A stretch of DNA of 64,000 bases from Streptomyces bambusae (GTDB taxonomy: Bacteria > Actinomycetota > Actinomycetes > Streptomycetales > Streptomycetaceae): positions 40,066-104,065 of the forward strand of contig NZ_JAJAUZ010000026.1 in the NCBI RefSeq assembly GCF_020532645.1. Reading direction: 5' to 3'. Under the pieces are notes generated by a model. The model saw nothing but the letters and a program-made list of their open reading frames with translations, was not told where the DNA came from and did no database searches. The position numbers and the translations under genes are program-made. Position 1 is the first letter of the stretch. The number at the start of each line of letters is the position of its first letter. Below, in pieces: positions 42,109-50,641 of this stretch.

Positions 42109-42489
42109 TCAACCGCTCTGCACCCGCCCGGTATCGGTACCGGAGACCGTCCCGTCGCTCCTGTTCCAGGTCAGGCTCACAGAGAAGTTGGCCGCCGTCG
42201 CAGTGCTGGCGATGACGACGTCCGCGGCGGCCGACAGGGACACCCCGAACTGCAGGGTGATCTCGTCCGGCGCCTGGGCCATGCCGGAGAACCGCCCCAC
42301 GAAGCTCTCCGCCACGGGACGTACGGTGTCCAGCATCTGCCCGAGCGTCTGCTCGGCCCGCGCCACCGTACGGCCGCCCCGCCCGACGCGGACGAGAGCC
42401 TCGTCCACCTCACGGATCTGGACCCGGACGGTCTCACTGCTGCCGTCGCCCAGGGGCACTTCCACCGTGTGGACGGGACGTTCACTCAT
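42109..42489 (-). CDS. Trypco1 (CU044_2847-type) small protein
   Basis: Protein of 126 residues, ATG start with GGAG upstream. The sequence (VEVPLGDGSSETVRVQIREV, then FSGMAQAPDEITLQFGVSLS, AADVVIASTATAANFSVSLT) matches the trypsin-co-occurring domain 1 family, which is repeatedly found next to trypsin-STAND genes in actinomycetes and cyanobacteria. It is predicted to be a small beta-rich adaptor or a substrate/regulator of the peptidase. It is the first gene of the two-gene leftward unit. No enzymatic motif. Confidence 0.85.
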   Translation of the reverse strand: MSERPVHTVEVPLGDGSSETVRVQIREVDEALVRVGRGGRTVARAEQTLGQMLDTVRPVAESFVGRFSGMAQAPDEITLQFGVSLSAAADVVIASTATAANFSVSLTWNRSDGTVSGTDTGRVQSG

Positions 42490-42728
42490 GGCGCCACTCC
42501 AATGCTCTGGGGCTCAAGATCGTATCGAGGGCAGCCAGGCGGGGTGGGGGCGTCCGGCGAATGGGGACTGCAGTTCCCCTGTGATGCTGACCACTCGATG
42601 CCCGTGCGGCGGCGGGGTGTTGGCGGTCGTCGTCGCCGAGGCCCGCCTGCCCGGCAGGCTGCGGATCGGCGACGCCGCCGCGGGATTCCAGGACCTGGCG
42701 ACGTCCGGGAGCACCGGCTTGCCCGTGG

Positions 42729-43850
42729 TCAGGCGGGCCGGGCGGGGGCCCGGAGTTCGAGCTTGTATCCGCCGTGTGGGGTGGGCCCGGCGATGAGGGT
42801 GCCGTCGAGCAGTTCGGCGCGTTCCTTCAGGCCGATGAGTCCCTGCCGGGCGCTGGGCAGGGCGAAGGACGGGCGGGTGGGAGCGGTGTTGGTGATCGTG
42901 ACGCCGAACTCGTGGGCGTCACGCCACAGACGGATGTCGGCGCGGGCCCCAGGGGCGTGCTTGCGTACGTTGGTCAGGGCTTCCTGGACCGTCCGGTAGA
43001 CGGTGCGCTGGGCGGTGGTGCTGATGTCGGCCGGCAGCTCTCCGGACAGGGTGGTCTCGATGCCGCTGTTGGCGATGAGCTGCTGGAGGTCGGCGAGGGT
43101 GGGCTGGGGGGTGAGTTCGGTTTCCTTGCCGCCGGAGGCCCGGAGCAGGGTGACCATGTGGCGGAGTTCGTCGAGGGTGTTCGCGCTGAGGGTACGGATG
43201 GTGCGCGCGGCCTCGCGGACGTCGGGGTCCTTGGCGGCGACCTGCAGGGCCCCTGCCTGTACGGCAATGAGGCTGACCTGGTGGGAGACGACGTCGTGCA
43301 TCTCGCGGGCCAGTTGGGCGCGTTCTCGGGCGAGGACGGTCTGGGCGTACAGGGCGCGTTCGTGTTCGCGGGCCTCTTCGACCTCGACGAGCTGGCGGGC
43401 CACGTCGTGCCCGGCCTGGACGAGCTGGCCGAACAGGACGGGGGCAGCGGCCGTGGCAAGCGTGTAGACGAACTGGACGAGCGTCCAGGTGCGGTCGCCG
43501 TCGAACGCGTCGGACAAAGGCCAGAGGAGGGTGCCCGCTGTCGCGTTCAGGAGGGCGCAGCCGGCGAGCAGGGGGCGGTTGCGGGTGGATGCGGCCAAGG
43601 TGTACAGGGCGGCGATCGGGGCGACCGCGACGTCCATGAACAGGGTCATGGGCAGGGTCAGCAGGAAGACGGCCAGCGGGAATCGTCTGCGCAGGAAAAG
43701 TCCGGCGGCGCCCACGGCGGCGCAGGCCCACATCACAGGGGTGCCCTCGCCCAGGAGGTTGATCCAGGCGTCGAGCGCGGCCAGTGCCACGAGGCCCGTG
43801 TCGACGGACCAGGGCGGCAGGCGCCGCCACAGCGCCCGGGCCGTGCTCAT
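42729..43850 (-). CDS. Two-component sensor histidine kinase (DesK/NarX-like, HisKA_3)
   Basis: Membrane kinase of 373 residues. The ATG at 43848-43850 overlaps the response-regulator stop (ATGA), so translation is coupled. About five or six hydrophobic segments occupy residues 15-140 without a large extracellular loop, suggesting membrane-internal or intramembrane sensing. The dimerisation/phosphoacceptor helix has REMHDVVSHQVSLIAVQAGA with His185. The ATPase domain shows EALTNVRKHAPGA (N-box) and a shortened G-region (RQGLIGLKERAELLDG, PTPHGGYKLEL). Autophosphorylates and passes phosphate to the partner encoded upstream. Confidence 0.93.
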   Translation of the reverse strand: MSTARALWRRLPPWSVDTGLVALAALDAWINLLGEGTPVMWACAAVGAAGLFLRRRFPLAVFLLTLPMTLFMDVAVAPIAALYTLAASTRNRPLLAGCALLNATAGTLLWPLSDAFDGDRTWTLVQFVYTLATAAAPVLFGQLVQAGHDVARQLVEVEEAREHERALYAQTVLARERAQLAREMHDVVSHQVSLIAVQAGALQVAAKDPDVREAARTIRTLSANTLDELRHMVTLLRASGGKETELTPQPTLADLQQLIANSGIETTLSGELPADISTTAQRTVYRTVQEALTNVRKHAPGARADIRLWRDAHEFGVTITNTAPTRPSFALPSARQGLIGLKERAELLDGTLIAGPTPHGGYKLELRAPARPA

Positions 43851-44527
43851 GGCCGGTTGTCCCGGGTCGCGCCGTCGTCGGTGCGCGTGAGCACTCCGGC
43901 GCGCTCGGCGAGCAGTGCGGCCTGGACGCGACTGGTGACCCGCAGCTTGGTGAGGATCGAGCTGACGTGGTCCTTGACGGTGCCCTGGCTCAGGTGGATG
44001 CGGGTGCCGATGTCGGCGTTGGAGAGTCCTTCCGCGATCAGGATGAGGACGTCGCGTTCCCGGTCGCTGAGCAGCCTGACGCGCGCTGTGTCCGCGTCCT
44101 GGGGTGCTACGGCCCCCGGGTGGCTGCGGAGCAGGGCGCGTGAGGCCTTCGGTGACATCACCACTCCACCCGCGGCCAGGGTGCGGACCAGTTGGGCGAG
44201 CTGTTCGGGCTCGGTGTCCTTGAGGAGGAAGCCGGAGGCCCCCGAGCGCAATGCGGTGAGGATGTACTCGTCGGTGTCGAAGGTGGTCAGCATGGCCACG
44301 TGCGGCGGTTCGGGCATTTCCTGGATCTGCCGCAGCACGGTCAGGCCGTCCACGTCCGGCATGCGGATGTCCAGGAGCACGACGTCCGGCCGCTCGTCCC
44401 GGATCACGTCGGCCGCCTGGGCGCCCTCGGCGGTCGCCACGACCTCGATGCCGTCGGACGCGTTCAGGATCATCCGGAACCCGGACCGCACCAGAGCTTC
44501 GTCGTCCACCACCACTACCCGGATCAC
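43847..44527 (-). CDS. NarL/LuxR-family response regulator
   Basis: Regulator of 226 residues. Receiver domain residues 1-~120 with acidic pair VVVDDEALVR, phospho-acceptor Asp53 in VVLLDIRMPD, switch Thr in AMLTTFDTDEY, and Lys in GFLLKDTEP. The LuxR-type helix-turn-helix covers ~155-210 (LSDRERDVLILIAEGLSNAD, LSQGTVKDHVSSILTKLRV). First gene of the kinase pair, with its stop overlapping the kinase start. A likely target is the divergent membrane-protein gene starting at 45010, since pairs of this type often control an adjacent transporter; this is inference. Confidence 0.95.
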   Translation of the reverse strand: MIRVVVVDDEALVRSGFRMILNASDGIEVVATAEGAQAADVIRDERPDVVLLDIRMPDVDGLTVLRQIQEMPEPPHVAMLTTFDTDEYILTALRSGASGFLLKDTEPEQLAQLVRTLAAGGVVMSPKASRALLRSHPGAVAPQDADTARVRLLSDRERDVLILIAEGLSNADIGTRIHLSQGTVKDHVSSILTKLRVTSRVQAALLAERAGVLTRTDDGATRDNRP

Positions 44528-45009
44528 CGGCGTTCCGCCTCACGCTCTCGTCTGCTCTGTCCAGCTGCTCTGCGACCCGCACGCCCGGGTGCTTCACGTG
44601 CTTGTACGGATTCGCCTGACGTCGACCGTACGCCCGGCAGAGTACGTGGCGGTGTGCTCACCCCTGGAATGTGGACACCCGGCGGGTCGGCGCCAGCCGG
44701 TCGGGGGGTGCGCTCCGGCCGGTCGGCAGGCCGGCCGGCGATGCTCGGCGGATGGCGCCCGCCGTCCTCGTACCGTGGGGCCGGCCCATGCGACCGTCTG
44801 TGGCCCCGCGCCGGGGGCCGCAGCCGCAGCCGCAGCCGACGTCCGTACCGTTTCGAGGACGCGTCCAGGAGCTCCTGCCCGCCCTCGACCGCCACCTCTG
44901 ACCGTGCGACCACCCCGCCGGTCGGCGGGGTGGTCCCGGCCGGTCGGCGGGGGTGCCACCACAGCCTGACGGATGGTCCGCCTCCGGGCGGCACCGGGAG
45001 GTTGTCCGT
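44528..45009. other. Divergent intergenic region with a hairpin
   Basis: About 480 bases between the response-regulator gene and the divergent membrane-protein gene. No convincing gene. It includes a perfect hairpin at 44908-44935 and a run of CAGCCG hexamers near 44820-44840. Confidence 0.5.
44908..44935. terminator. Hairpin in the divergent region
   Basis: A 12-bp perfect stem GACCACCCCGCC / GGCGGGGTGGTC with a four-base loop, about 75 bases before the start at 45010. It is oddly placed for a terminator because no supported gene ends here, so a leader hairpin of the downstream mRNA is possible. Confidence 0.5.
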
Positions 45010-46266
45010 ATGACACAGACGCAGCCGCCACAGCAGACATCCGTTCCGCAGGAGCACGCGCCTCCACGGACGGCGGGGTCGTCCGAGTCCACCGGGAAGC
45101 CCTCGGGCGGCCCCTCGATGGGGCGTCTGGTCGGCGTGGACCTGGCCCGTGCGCTGGCGGTGTTCGGCATGTACATCGTGCACATCGGACCGGCCCTGTC
45201 GTCCACGCACGGGGTCGGCACCTGGGTTCGCTACCTGGCCGACGGCCACTCGTCGGTCCTGTTCGCCACCCTGGCAGGGTTCTCGCTGATGCTGATCGCC
45301 GGCCGCCGTGAGCCGAAGACCGGCCTGGCCGGCCGGCAGGCGAAGGCCCGGATCGCGATCCGGGCCGTGATCCTGCTCGCGCTGGGCACGGTTCTGGCGA
45401 TGGAGTACGGGGGCGTGATCATCCTCGGCTTCTACGGCGTCTACTTCCTCCTCGCCCTGCCAATGCTGCGGCTGTCCGCCAAGGCACTGGCGATCACCGC
45501 AGCCGGGCTCGCGCTCGTCACACCTCAGCTGGCATTCGCCCTGAACTCGCAGCTCAGCGAATCCGTCCAGCAGACCGTCAACGCCTACGACCCGCTCAAG
45601 AAGGTCAGTGAGGTCGGCGTACTCGACCTGCTGCTGACCGGCTTCTACCCGACGATCACCTGGATGTCGTTCGTGGTCGCCGGCATGGCACTGGCCCGCC
45701 TCGACCTCTCGGCCGTCTCCGTCCAGCGTCGCCTGGCCGCGCTCGGCGCCGCCCTGACCGCCGGCGCGTACGGGCTGTCCCTGCTCGTGGCGGGCAAGGA
45801 CGCACTGCGCAGCATGGCGGAGGGCGGGAAGTCGTCCGGCGCGTTCGAGAAGGGGCCGTCCTTCGGCAGCGGATCCTTCGACGCCCCTCAGCGGGCGGCC
45901 TCGGAACTGCTGACCGCCGGGCCGCACAGCGGCACCACCTTCGACATCATCGGCAGCGTCGGCGTCGCCATCCTCGTGATCGTCGGTGCGACGGTGCTCA
46001 TGGACCGCGTGGCGCGCCTGCGCCGTCTGGCCAGGCCCGTCATCGCCGTGGGCACCATGTCCCTGACGGCGTACGTCGGGCACTTCCTCGCCCAGTCCGT
46101 GCTCGGCGTATCGGCCGGCGAAAGCAGCCAGGCCTCCTGGATCCCCGTGCTCGCGTTCATCCTCGGGGCGATCGTGTTCGCCGCGCTCTGGTCGCGCTTC
46201 TTCCGCCGGGGACCGTTGGAGGCGCTGCTCAACGCCGCCACCAAGCCGGCGAAGCACGTCCGCTGA
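45010..46266 (+). CDS. DUF418/HGSNAT-type polytopic membrane protein
   Basis: Membrane protein of 418 residues with a disordered Gln/Pro/Ser-rich N-terminus (~35 residues) and about ten hydrophobic segments. The opening GRLVGVDLARALAVFGMYIV and the late VGTMSLTAYVGHFLAQSV match the heparan-alpha-glucosaminide N-acetyltransferase/DUF418 superfamily, whose members are membrane acyl-transfer or transport-like proteins. The ATG at 45010 has GGGAGG seven bases upstream; the frame stays open before it without similarity. It is divergent from the two-component pair and followed by a terminator. Confidence 0.82.
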   Translation: MTQTQPPQQTSVPQEHAPPRTAGSSESTGKPSGGPSMGRLVGVDLARALAVFGMYIVHIGPALSSTHGVGTWVRYLADGHSSVLFATLAGFSLMLIAGRREPKTGLAGRQAKARIAIRAVILLALGTVLAMEYGGVIILGFYGVYFLLALPMLRLSAKALAITAAGLALVTPQLAFALNSQLSESVQQTVNAYDPLKKVSEVGVLDLLLTGFYPTITWMSFVVAGMALARLDLSAVSVQRRLAALGAALTAGAYGLSLLVAGKDALRSMAEGGKSSGAFEKGPSFGSGSFDAPQRAASELLTAGPHSGTTFDIIGSVGVAILVIVGATVLMDRVARLRRLARPVIAVGTMSLTAYVGHFLAQSVLGVSAGESSQASWIPVLAFILGAIVFAALWSRFFRRGPLEALLNAATKPAKHVR

Positions 46267-46272
46267 CGCCGG

Positions 46273-46307
46273 GCCGGGGCGGGCGGCCTGTCACGGCCCG
46301 CCCCGGC
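46273..46307 (+). terminator. Terminator after the DUF418-type gene
   Basis: A 12-bp stem GCCGGGGCGGGC / GCCCGCCCCGGC with an 11-base loop, beginning seven bases after the stop. Confidence 0.75.
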
Positions 46308-46535
46308 TCCGACTGCCCTCGCGGGCCGCACACCTCGACCGCCGGGCCGGCACCCCGCCGAACGGCTGAACCAGGCCCCGATCAGCTCGGGCAGGAACGC
46401 TCGACGCCGCCGACCACGGACGGTGGATCCTAGGCTGCGGCCGGGCTGACGAAGTCCTGACGAGCATGCTCCTCGCGCGGCGGGGACCGGCCCCTCTTAC
46501 TCCGTACGTGTTGTCGCCCCGGAACCGGAATCCAC

Positions 46536-47792
46536 ATGACCTTCGTCCTCATCGTGATCACCGCCGTGACTGCCGGGTGGGCGCTCGCCGCCCGCAGGCT
46601 TGAGCGGGGGCACGTCAGAGCCCCTGTGGTGCTGGTCCTCGCGGGCGTCGGCACCGGGGTGTTCACGCACAGCCAGATCGCGGTGACGCTCAACTCCGAG
46701 ATCGCCCAGCACGTGGCCGAGGTCATCCTGGCGGTCCTGCTGTTCGTCGACGCCACGGAACTGCCGGGCGGGCGGCTCTTCGGCAACCACCCCGGCGCAG
46801 CCGCCCGCACCCTGCTGGTGGCACTGCCCCTGAGCCTGGCCGCCGTCGTTACGCTCGGCACGCTGATGCTCCCCGACCTGCCCGCGGTGGTCCTCCTGAT
46901 CATCGCGTGCATCATCGTCCCCACCGACTTCGCGCCGGCCGAGACCCTCGTGCGGGACACCCGGATCCCGGCACGCGTCCGCGACGTCCTCAACGTGGAG
47001 AGCGGCTACAACGACGGCATCATCTCGCCCGTCTTCCTCTTCGCGCTCGTCCTGGCGGGCTCCACCTCACAGGCGCACACCCCCTTGCAGGCACTGGGCA
47101 CGGCCGTTCCGTTCGCTGCGAAGGCCCTGGTCGTGGGTGCCGCCCTCGGTTCCCTGCTCGCCTGGCTGATGATCACGGCCGATCGCAGGCAGTGGATGAC
47201 CGGACAGTCCCGACGCGTCCTCGTCCTGGTCACACCGCTGCTGGTCTACACCGTGACGGTGGCGGCCGGCGGCAACGGCTTCGTCGCCGCTTTCGTCTGC
47301 GGGATCGCCTTCCGGTACGTCCGCCAGACCCCGGCCCGGCGGCACGAAACCCGAGGCGCCGACCCCACGGACTTCCGCCTCGTCGAGGACACCAGTTCGA
47401 TCATGACCATGTGCATGTGGTTCTTCTTCGGAAACGCCGCCGTGCTCGCCCTGACCGACGGCCTCCACGTGCCGACCGTGCTGCTCTGCCTCGCCGCGCT
47501 CACCGTCGTACGCATCGCTCCGATCCTGCTCGCCTTCCTCGGATCGGACTTCACCCGGGGGGAACGGCTCATGATCGGGTCCCTCGGGCCCCGCGGCACC
47601 ACCTCGATCGTGTTCGGCCTGCTCGCCTTCAACGCCCTCCCCGACGGCCCCGCTGCGGACACCGCCCTGTACGCCATGACCATCACCGTGCTCGCCAGCG
47701 TCCTGCTCCACGGCCTCGCCTCCACACCCCTCGCCCGCCTGCTCACCACCGCCGGCCCCGCCACGACAGCCAGCCCGGAGCAGGTCCGCTGA
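46536..47792 (+). CDS. CPA1-type cation:proton antiporter
   Basis: Inner-membrane antiporter of 418 residues with about twelve hydrophobic segments. CPA1 marks include VPTDFAPAETLV (ion-binding region; the canonical TDP-type Asp is present as TDF), and NVESGYNDGIISPVF around residue 155, equivalent to the ND motif of electroneutral Na+/H+ exchangers. LGPRGTTSIVFGLLA near residue 350 is also typical. ATG start. It should exchange Na+ or K+ for H+. The gene is alone, with the intergenic 46308-46535 holding no gene. Confidence 0.9.
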   Translation: MTFVLIVITAVTAGWALAARRLERGHVRAPVVLVLAGVGTGVFTHSQIAVTLNSEIAQHVAEVILAVLLFVDATELPGGRLFGNHPGAAARTLLVALPLSLAAVVTLGTLMLPDLPAVVLLIIACIIVPTDFAPAETLVRDTRIPARVRDVLNVESGYNDGIISPVFLFALVLAGSTSQAHTPLQALGTAVPFAAKALVVGAALGSLLAWLMITADRRQWMTGQSRRVLVLVTPLLVYTVTVAAGGNGFVAAFVCGIAFRYVRQTPARRHETRGADPTDFRLVEDTSSIMTMCMWFFFGNAAVLALTDGLHVPTVLLCLAALTVVRIAPILLAFLGSDFTRGERLMIGSLGPRGTTSIVFGLLAFNALPDGPAADTALYAMTITVLASVLLHGLASTPLARLLTTAGPATTASPEQVR

Positions 47793-47912
47793 ACACCCGA
47801 ACCGGCCGGGTCACACCTGGGCCGCCCGCGGCAGTCCGCTCGGTTCAGCGGGACCCCGCCGGCCCCTGCCCCATGGGCGGGCATGAAGACTCCGGAGTCC
47901 GGTGCCACCACC

Positions 47913-47946
47913 AGCGCTGCCCCCGCCATGCGGCGGGGGCAGCGCT
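47913..47946. terminator. Bidirectional terminator between convergent genes
   Basis: A 15-bp perfect stem AGCGCTGCCCCCGCC / GGCGGGGGCAGCGCT with a four-base loop, between the antiporter and the leftward ABC exporter. Confidence 0.85.
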
Positions 47947-47958
47947 CGGCCACTTCTG

Positions 47959-49746
47959 TCACCCGGCGGGGCGCCCGGCCGGGGTCAGGAGCTGGGTCGT
48001 GGCGAGCTGTGCGTACAGCTCGTCCCGCTCCACCAGCTCCTCGTGGGTGCCGATCGCGCGGACCCTGCCCTGGTCCATGACGACGATGCGGTCCGCCTCC
48101 GTCACCGTCGACAGGCGGTGCGCCACCACCAGGACGGTGGTCTCGCGTGCCGTCTCGGCGATGACGTGCCGCAGCGCCACCTCGTTGACCGCGTCGAGCT
48201 GCGAGGTCGCCTCGTCCAGCAGCAGCAACCGGGGCTTGCGCAGCAGTGCGCGGGCGATCGCGACGCGCTGGCGTTCACCGCCGGACAGCTTCGAACCGCG
48301 GTGCCCGACCAGGGTGTCCAGGCCGTACGGGAGACGCTCGACGAGGGTGTCGAGCCTGGTGCGGGCGAGGACGGCGCGGATGTCGTCGTCCGTCGCGGCG
48401 GGCGCGCTGAAGACCAGGTTCTCCCGCAGGGTGCCGGCGAGCACCGGCGCGTCCTGCTCGACGTACCCGATGGCGGACCGCAGCCCGGACAGGGGCCATT
48501 CCCGTATGTCCGTGCCGTCGACCAGGATGCGTCCGCCGGCCGTCTCGTAGAACCGCTCGACGAGTGAGAAGAGCGTCGACTTGCCCGCACCCGACGGCCC
48601 GACGAAGGCGGTCATTCCGGCGCCCGGCACTTCGAAGTCCACCTCCTGGTGGATGTACGGCAGCCCGGGACCGTAGCGGAAGGAGACTTTCTCGAAGCGG
48701 ACGGACGCCGGACGCTCCTCGGCCTGCGCCGGCTCGTGTGTGGCCGACGGCTCCGCCGGCAGGCGGTCCACTTCCTTGATGCGAGCGATCGCGGCCGCAC
48801 CCTCCTGGTAGGCGGAAGCGGACTCGACCAGCCTGTACACCGGTTCCATCAGGTAGAACAGGTACAGCAGGAAGGCGATGAGCGTGGAGACGGGGATGTC
48901 CCCGGACGCGACCCGCGCCCCGCCGACCGCGAGCACCGCGAGGAACGCCAGCTCGACGGCGAGGTTGTCCGCCGTTCCCAGCAGGGCCTCCCACTTCGCG
49001 CCGCGCACGCCGTGGCGCCACGCCCGGCGGGCAGAAGCCTCGAGGCGGGCGGTCTCCCTCTCCTCGGCGCCGGACGCCTTCACGGTGCGGAACGCGCCGA
49101 AGGCCCGCTCCAGGCCGGTGGACAGCTCCCCGACGGCGGCCTGGGAGCGTTCGGCGGCCTGCCCGATCTTCGGCATCACCAAGGCGGCGCCCGCCCCGAC
49201 GACCGCGACCACCACGAGGGTGACGCCGAGCAGGACTGCGTCGAGGAAGGCCATCACCACGACCGCCGCGATCAACGTGACCGTCCCGGTCGCGGCGTTG
49301 ACCACCGCCTGGGTGCTGACGGCCCGCAGCAGCGTGGTGTCGGAGGTCACCCGGGACATCAGATCACCCGGCTGCATCCGGTCCACCGCCGAGAGCCGCA
49401 GCCGCAGCAGCCGGCCGATGAGGCTGCGGCGAGCGGCCAGGACCACCGACTCCGCCGTCCGCTCCAGGACATAGGCGCCGAACGCCTCGGCCACCGTGCT
49501 CAGCAGCACCAGTGCGGTCAGCGCCGCCAGAATGCCGGCAAGGGTGCCACCGGACGAGAGCCGCTCAACCAGCTCCTTCGTGGCCAGCGGCTGCAGCAGT
49601 CCCCCGGCGGCCCCTGCCAGCGCCAGCAGCAGACCAAGTACGACGGTCCACCGGTGCGGGCGGACGTACCCGTACAGCGCCTTGAGCGTCTCCCGGACGC
49701 GCAGGCACTCGGCACCCGTCGCCTCCGGGGCGGATGCGGTGTTCAC
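47959..49746 (-). CDS. ABC exporter, fused membrane and ATPase domains (MsbA/MDR type)
   Basis: Half-size exporter of 595 residues from GTG 49744-49746 (AGGGA six bases upstream). Six membrane helices lie between residues ~30 and 325, with a basic LRLRLSAVDRMQPGDLMSRV coupling region typical of type IV exporters. The ATPase domain shows Walker A GPSGAGKST, Q-loop IGYVEQDAPVLAGTLRENL, signature LSGGERQRVAIARAL, Walker B LLLLDEATSQLD and switch His VVAHRLST. Functions as a homodimer unless a partner exists elsewhere. A small membrane protein gene lies 83 bases upstream. Substrate (lipid, peptide or drug) cannot be inferred. Confidence 0.95.
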   Translation of the reverse strand: MNTASAPEATGAECLRVRETLKALYGYVRPHRWTVVLGLLLALAGAAGGLLQPLATKELVERLSSGGTLAGILAALTALVLLSTVAEAFGAYVLERTAESVVLAARRSLIGRLLRLRLSAVDRMQPGDLMSRVTSDTTLLRAVSTQAVVNAATGTVTLIAAVVVMAFLDAVLLGVTLVVVAVVGAGAALVMPKIGQAAERSQAAVGELSTGLERAFGAFRTVKASGAEERETARLEASARRAWRHGVRGAKWEALLGTADNLAVELAFLAVLAVGGARVASGDIPVSTLIAFLLYLFYLMEPVYRLVESASAYQEGAAAIARIKEVDRLPAEPSATHEPAQAEERPASVRFEKVSFRYGPGLPYIHQEVDFEVPGAGMTAFVGPSGAGKSTLFSLVERFYETAGGRILVDGTDIREWPLSGLRSAIGYVEQDAPVLAGTLRENLVFSAPAATDDDIRAVLARTRLDTLVERLPYGLDTLVGHRGSKLSGGERQRVAIARALLRKPRLLLLDEATSQLDAVNEVALRHVIAETARETTVLVVAHRLSTVTEADRIVVMDQGRVRAIGTHEELVERDELYAQLATTQLLTPAGRPAG

Positions 49747-49828
49747 AAGATTCCCTATCTCTCGGTGGCCGGCCCCGCACCGCGTCAGCAGCAGCGGGCA
49801 CCGGCCGGAACGGGCCTTGGCGCTCGGC

Positions 49829-50047
49829 TCATGGAGTCGGCTCGACGGCCGTCGCGGCGAGCGTGTGCACCACGACAGCGCAAAGGTCAGGGCGGACGAC
49901 AGCCAGACAGAGGACACTCGCCACCAGCGCCATGCCGGGGAACTCCCAGAGCCCGCTCGCGTGCCGCCGGGCGTTCCCACGGGCCCCTGCTCCCGTCGAC
50001 AGCCGACGGGAAGTGCCGGGTTCCAGCTCCTGCGTACGCTCTGTCAT
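49829..50047 (-). CDS. Small single-helix membrane protein
   Basis: Predicted 72-residue protein starting MTERTQELEPGTSRRLSTGA with a basic middle and a hydrophobic C-terminal half (FPGMALVASVLCLAVVRPDL, CAVVVHTLAAT). It ends 83 bases before the ABC exporter on the same strand and could be co-transcribed. The ribosome site is weak. No family recognised. Confidence 0.5.
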   Translation of the reverse strand: MTERTQELEPGTSRRLSTGAGARGNARRHASGLWEFPGMALVASVLCLAVVRPDLCAVVVHTLAATAVEPTP

Positions 50048-50291
50048 GCCACCAGCCTGGAGGCCGAGGCGTTCCGTGGGCCATCCGACGATCGTCGGCT
50101 CCACCCCCGCCAAGTGGCTGGAACCCCCAGCACACACCGTGATCGCCCGGTGTTCGGCTGTTGTGCAGATCTGCTGGTCCCGTCCACTGCCGGACCGCTG
50201 TCCGCACCGGAAAATGGAGACGCGGCACAGTCGGCCGCCGGGCTGCGGGGCACAGAGCCGCGCGCCAGCGGTCACCACCGCATGACCGAGG

Positions 50292-50438
50292 TTCGGTGAC
50301 GTCGCCGGCGTCTACACCAAGAGCGACCGGGCCGCCGAACTCCTCGGCCGGACGCCGAAGCTGTCTCTCGAGGACGGCATCCGGTCCGCTCTGGAGTGGA
50401 CCCCGGTCCGCGACAAGCTGCAGGAGCACTGTGAAGAC
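50292..50438 (+). pseudogene. C-terminal relic of an NAD-dependent epimerase/dehydratase
   Basis: The plus strand reads FGDVAGVYTKSDRAAELLGR followed by TPKLSLEDGIRSALEW, which is the conserved C-terminus of GalE-like short-chain epimerases (usual form ADVxxTYAxxxKAxxxLGWxPxxxLxEGIxxxxxW). No Rossmann N-terminus exists upstream. About 49 codons remain. Confidence 0.65.
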
Positions 50439-50641
50439 CGCCTCTCGCACGCACCCGCTTCCGGCCGAAGCAGTACGGCACCCACCGCGCCCCCGAGGAG
50501 CCCCAGTTGCTCGAAGGTCCGCAAGCGGCTCCGGGTGCACAGGGGTTCGGCAGCCGTCGCGGAAACGCGGGCTGCCGGACGGCGATCGATCAAGTCGCCC
50601 GATTCCGCCCGTCGGCGTCGGGCAGGACGGGAAACTCTGCA

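Noticed and set aside
44671..44901. A 76-codon plus-strand frame ending just before the hairpin at 44908
   Set aside because: Its end position is suggestive, but the peptide is Arg/Pro-rich with no ribosome site and no similarity.
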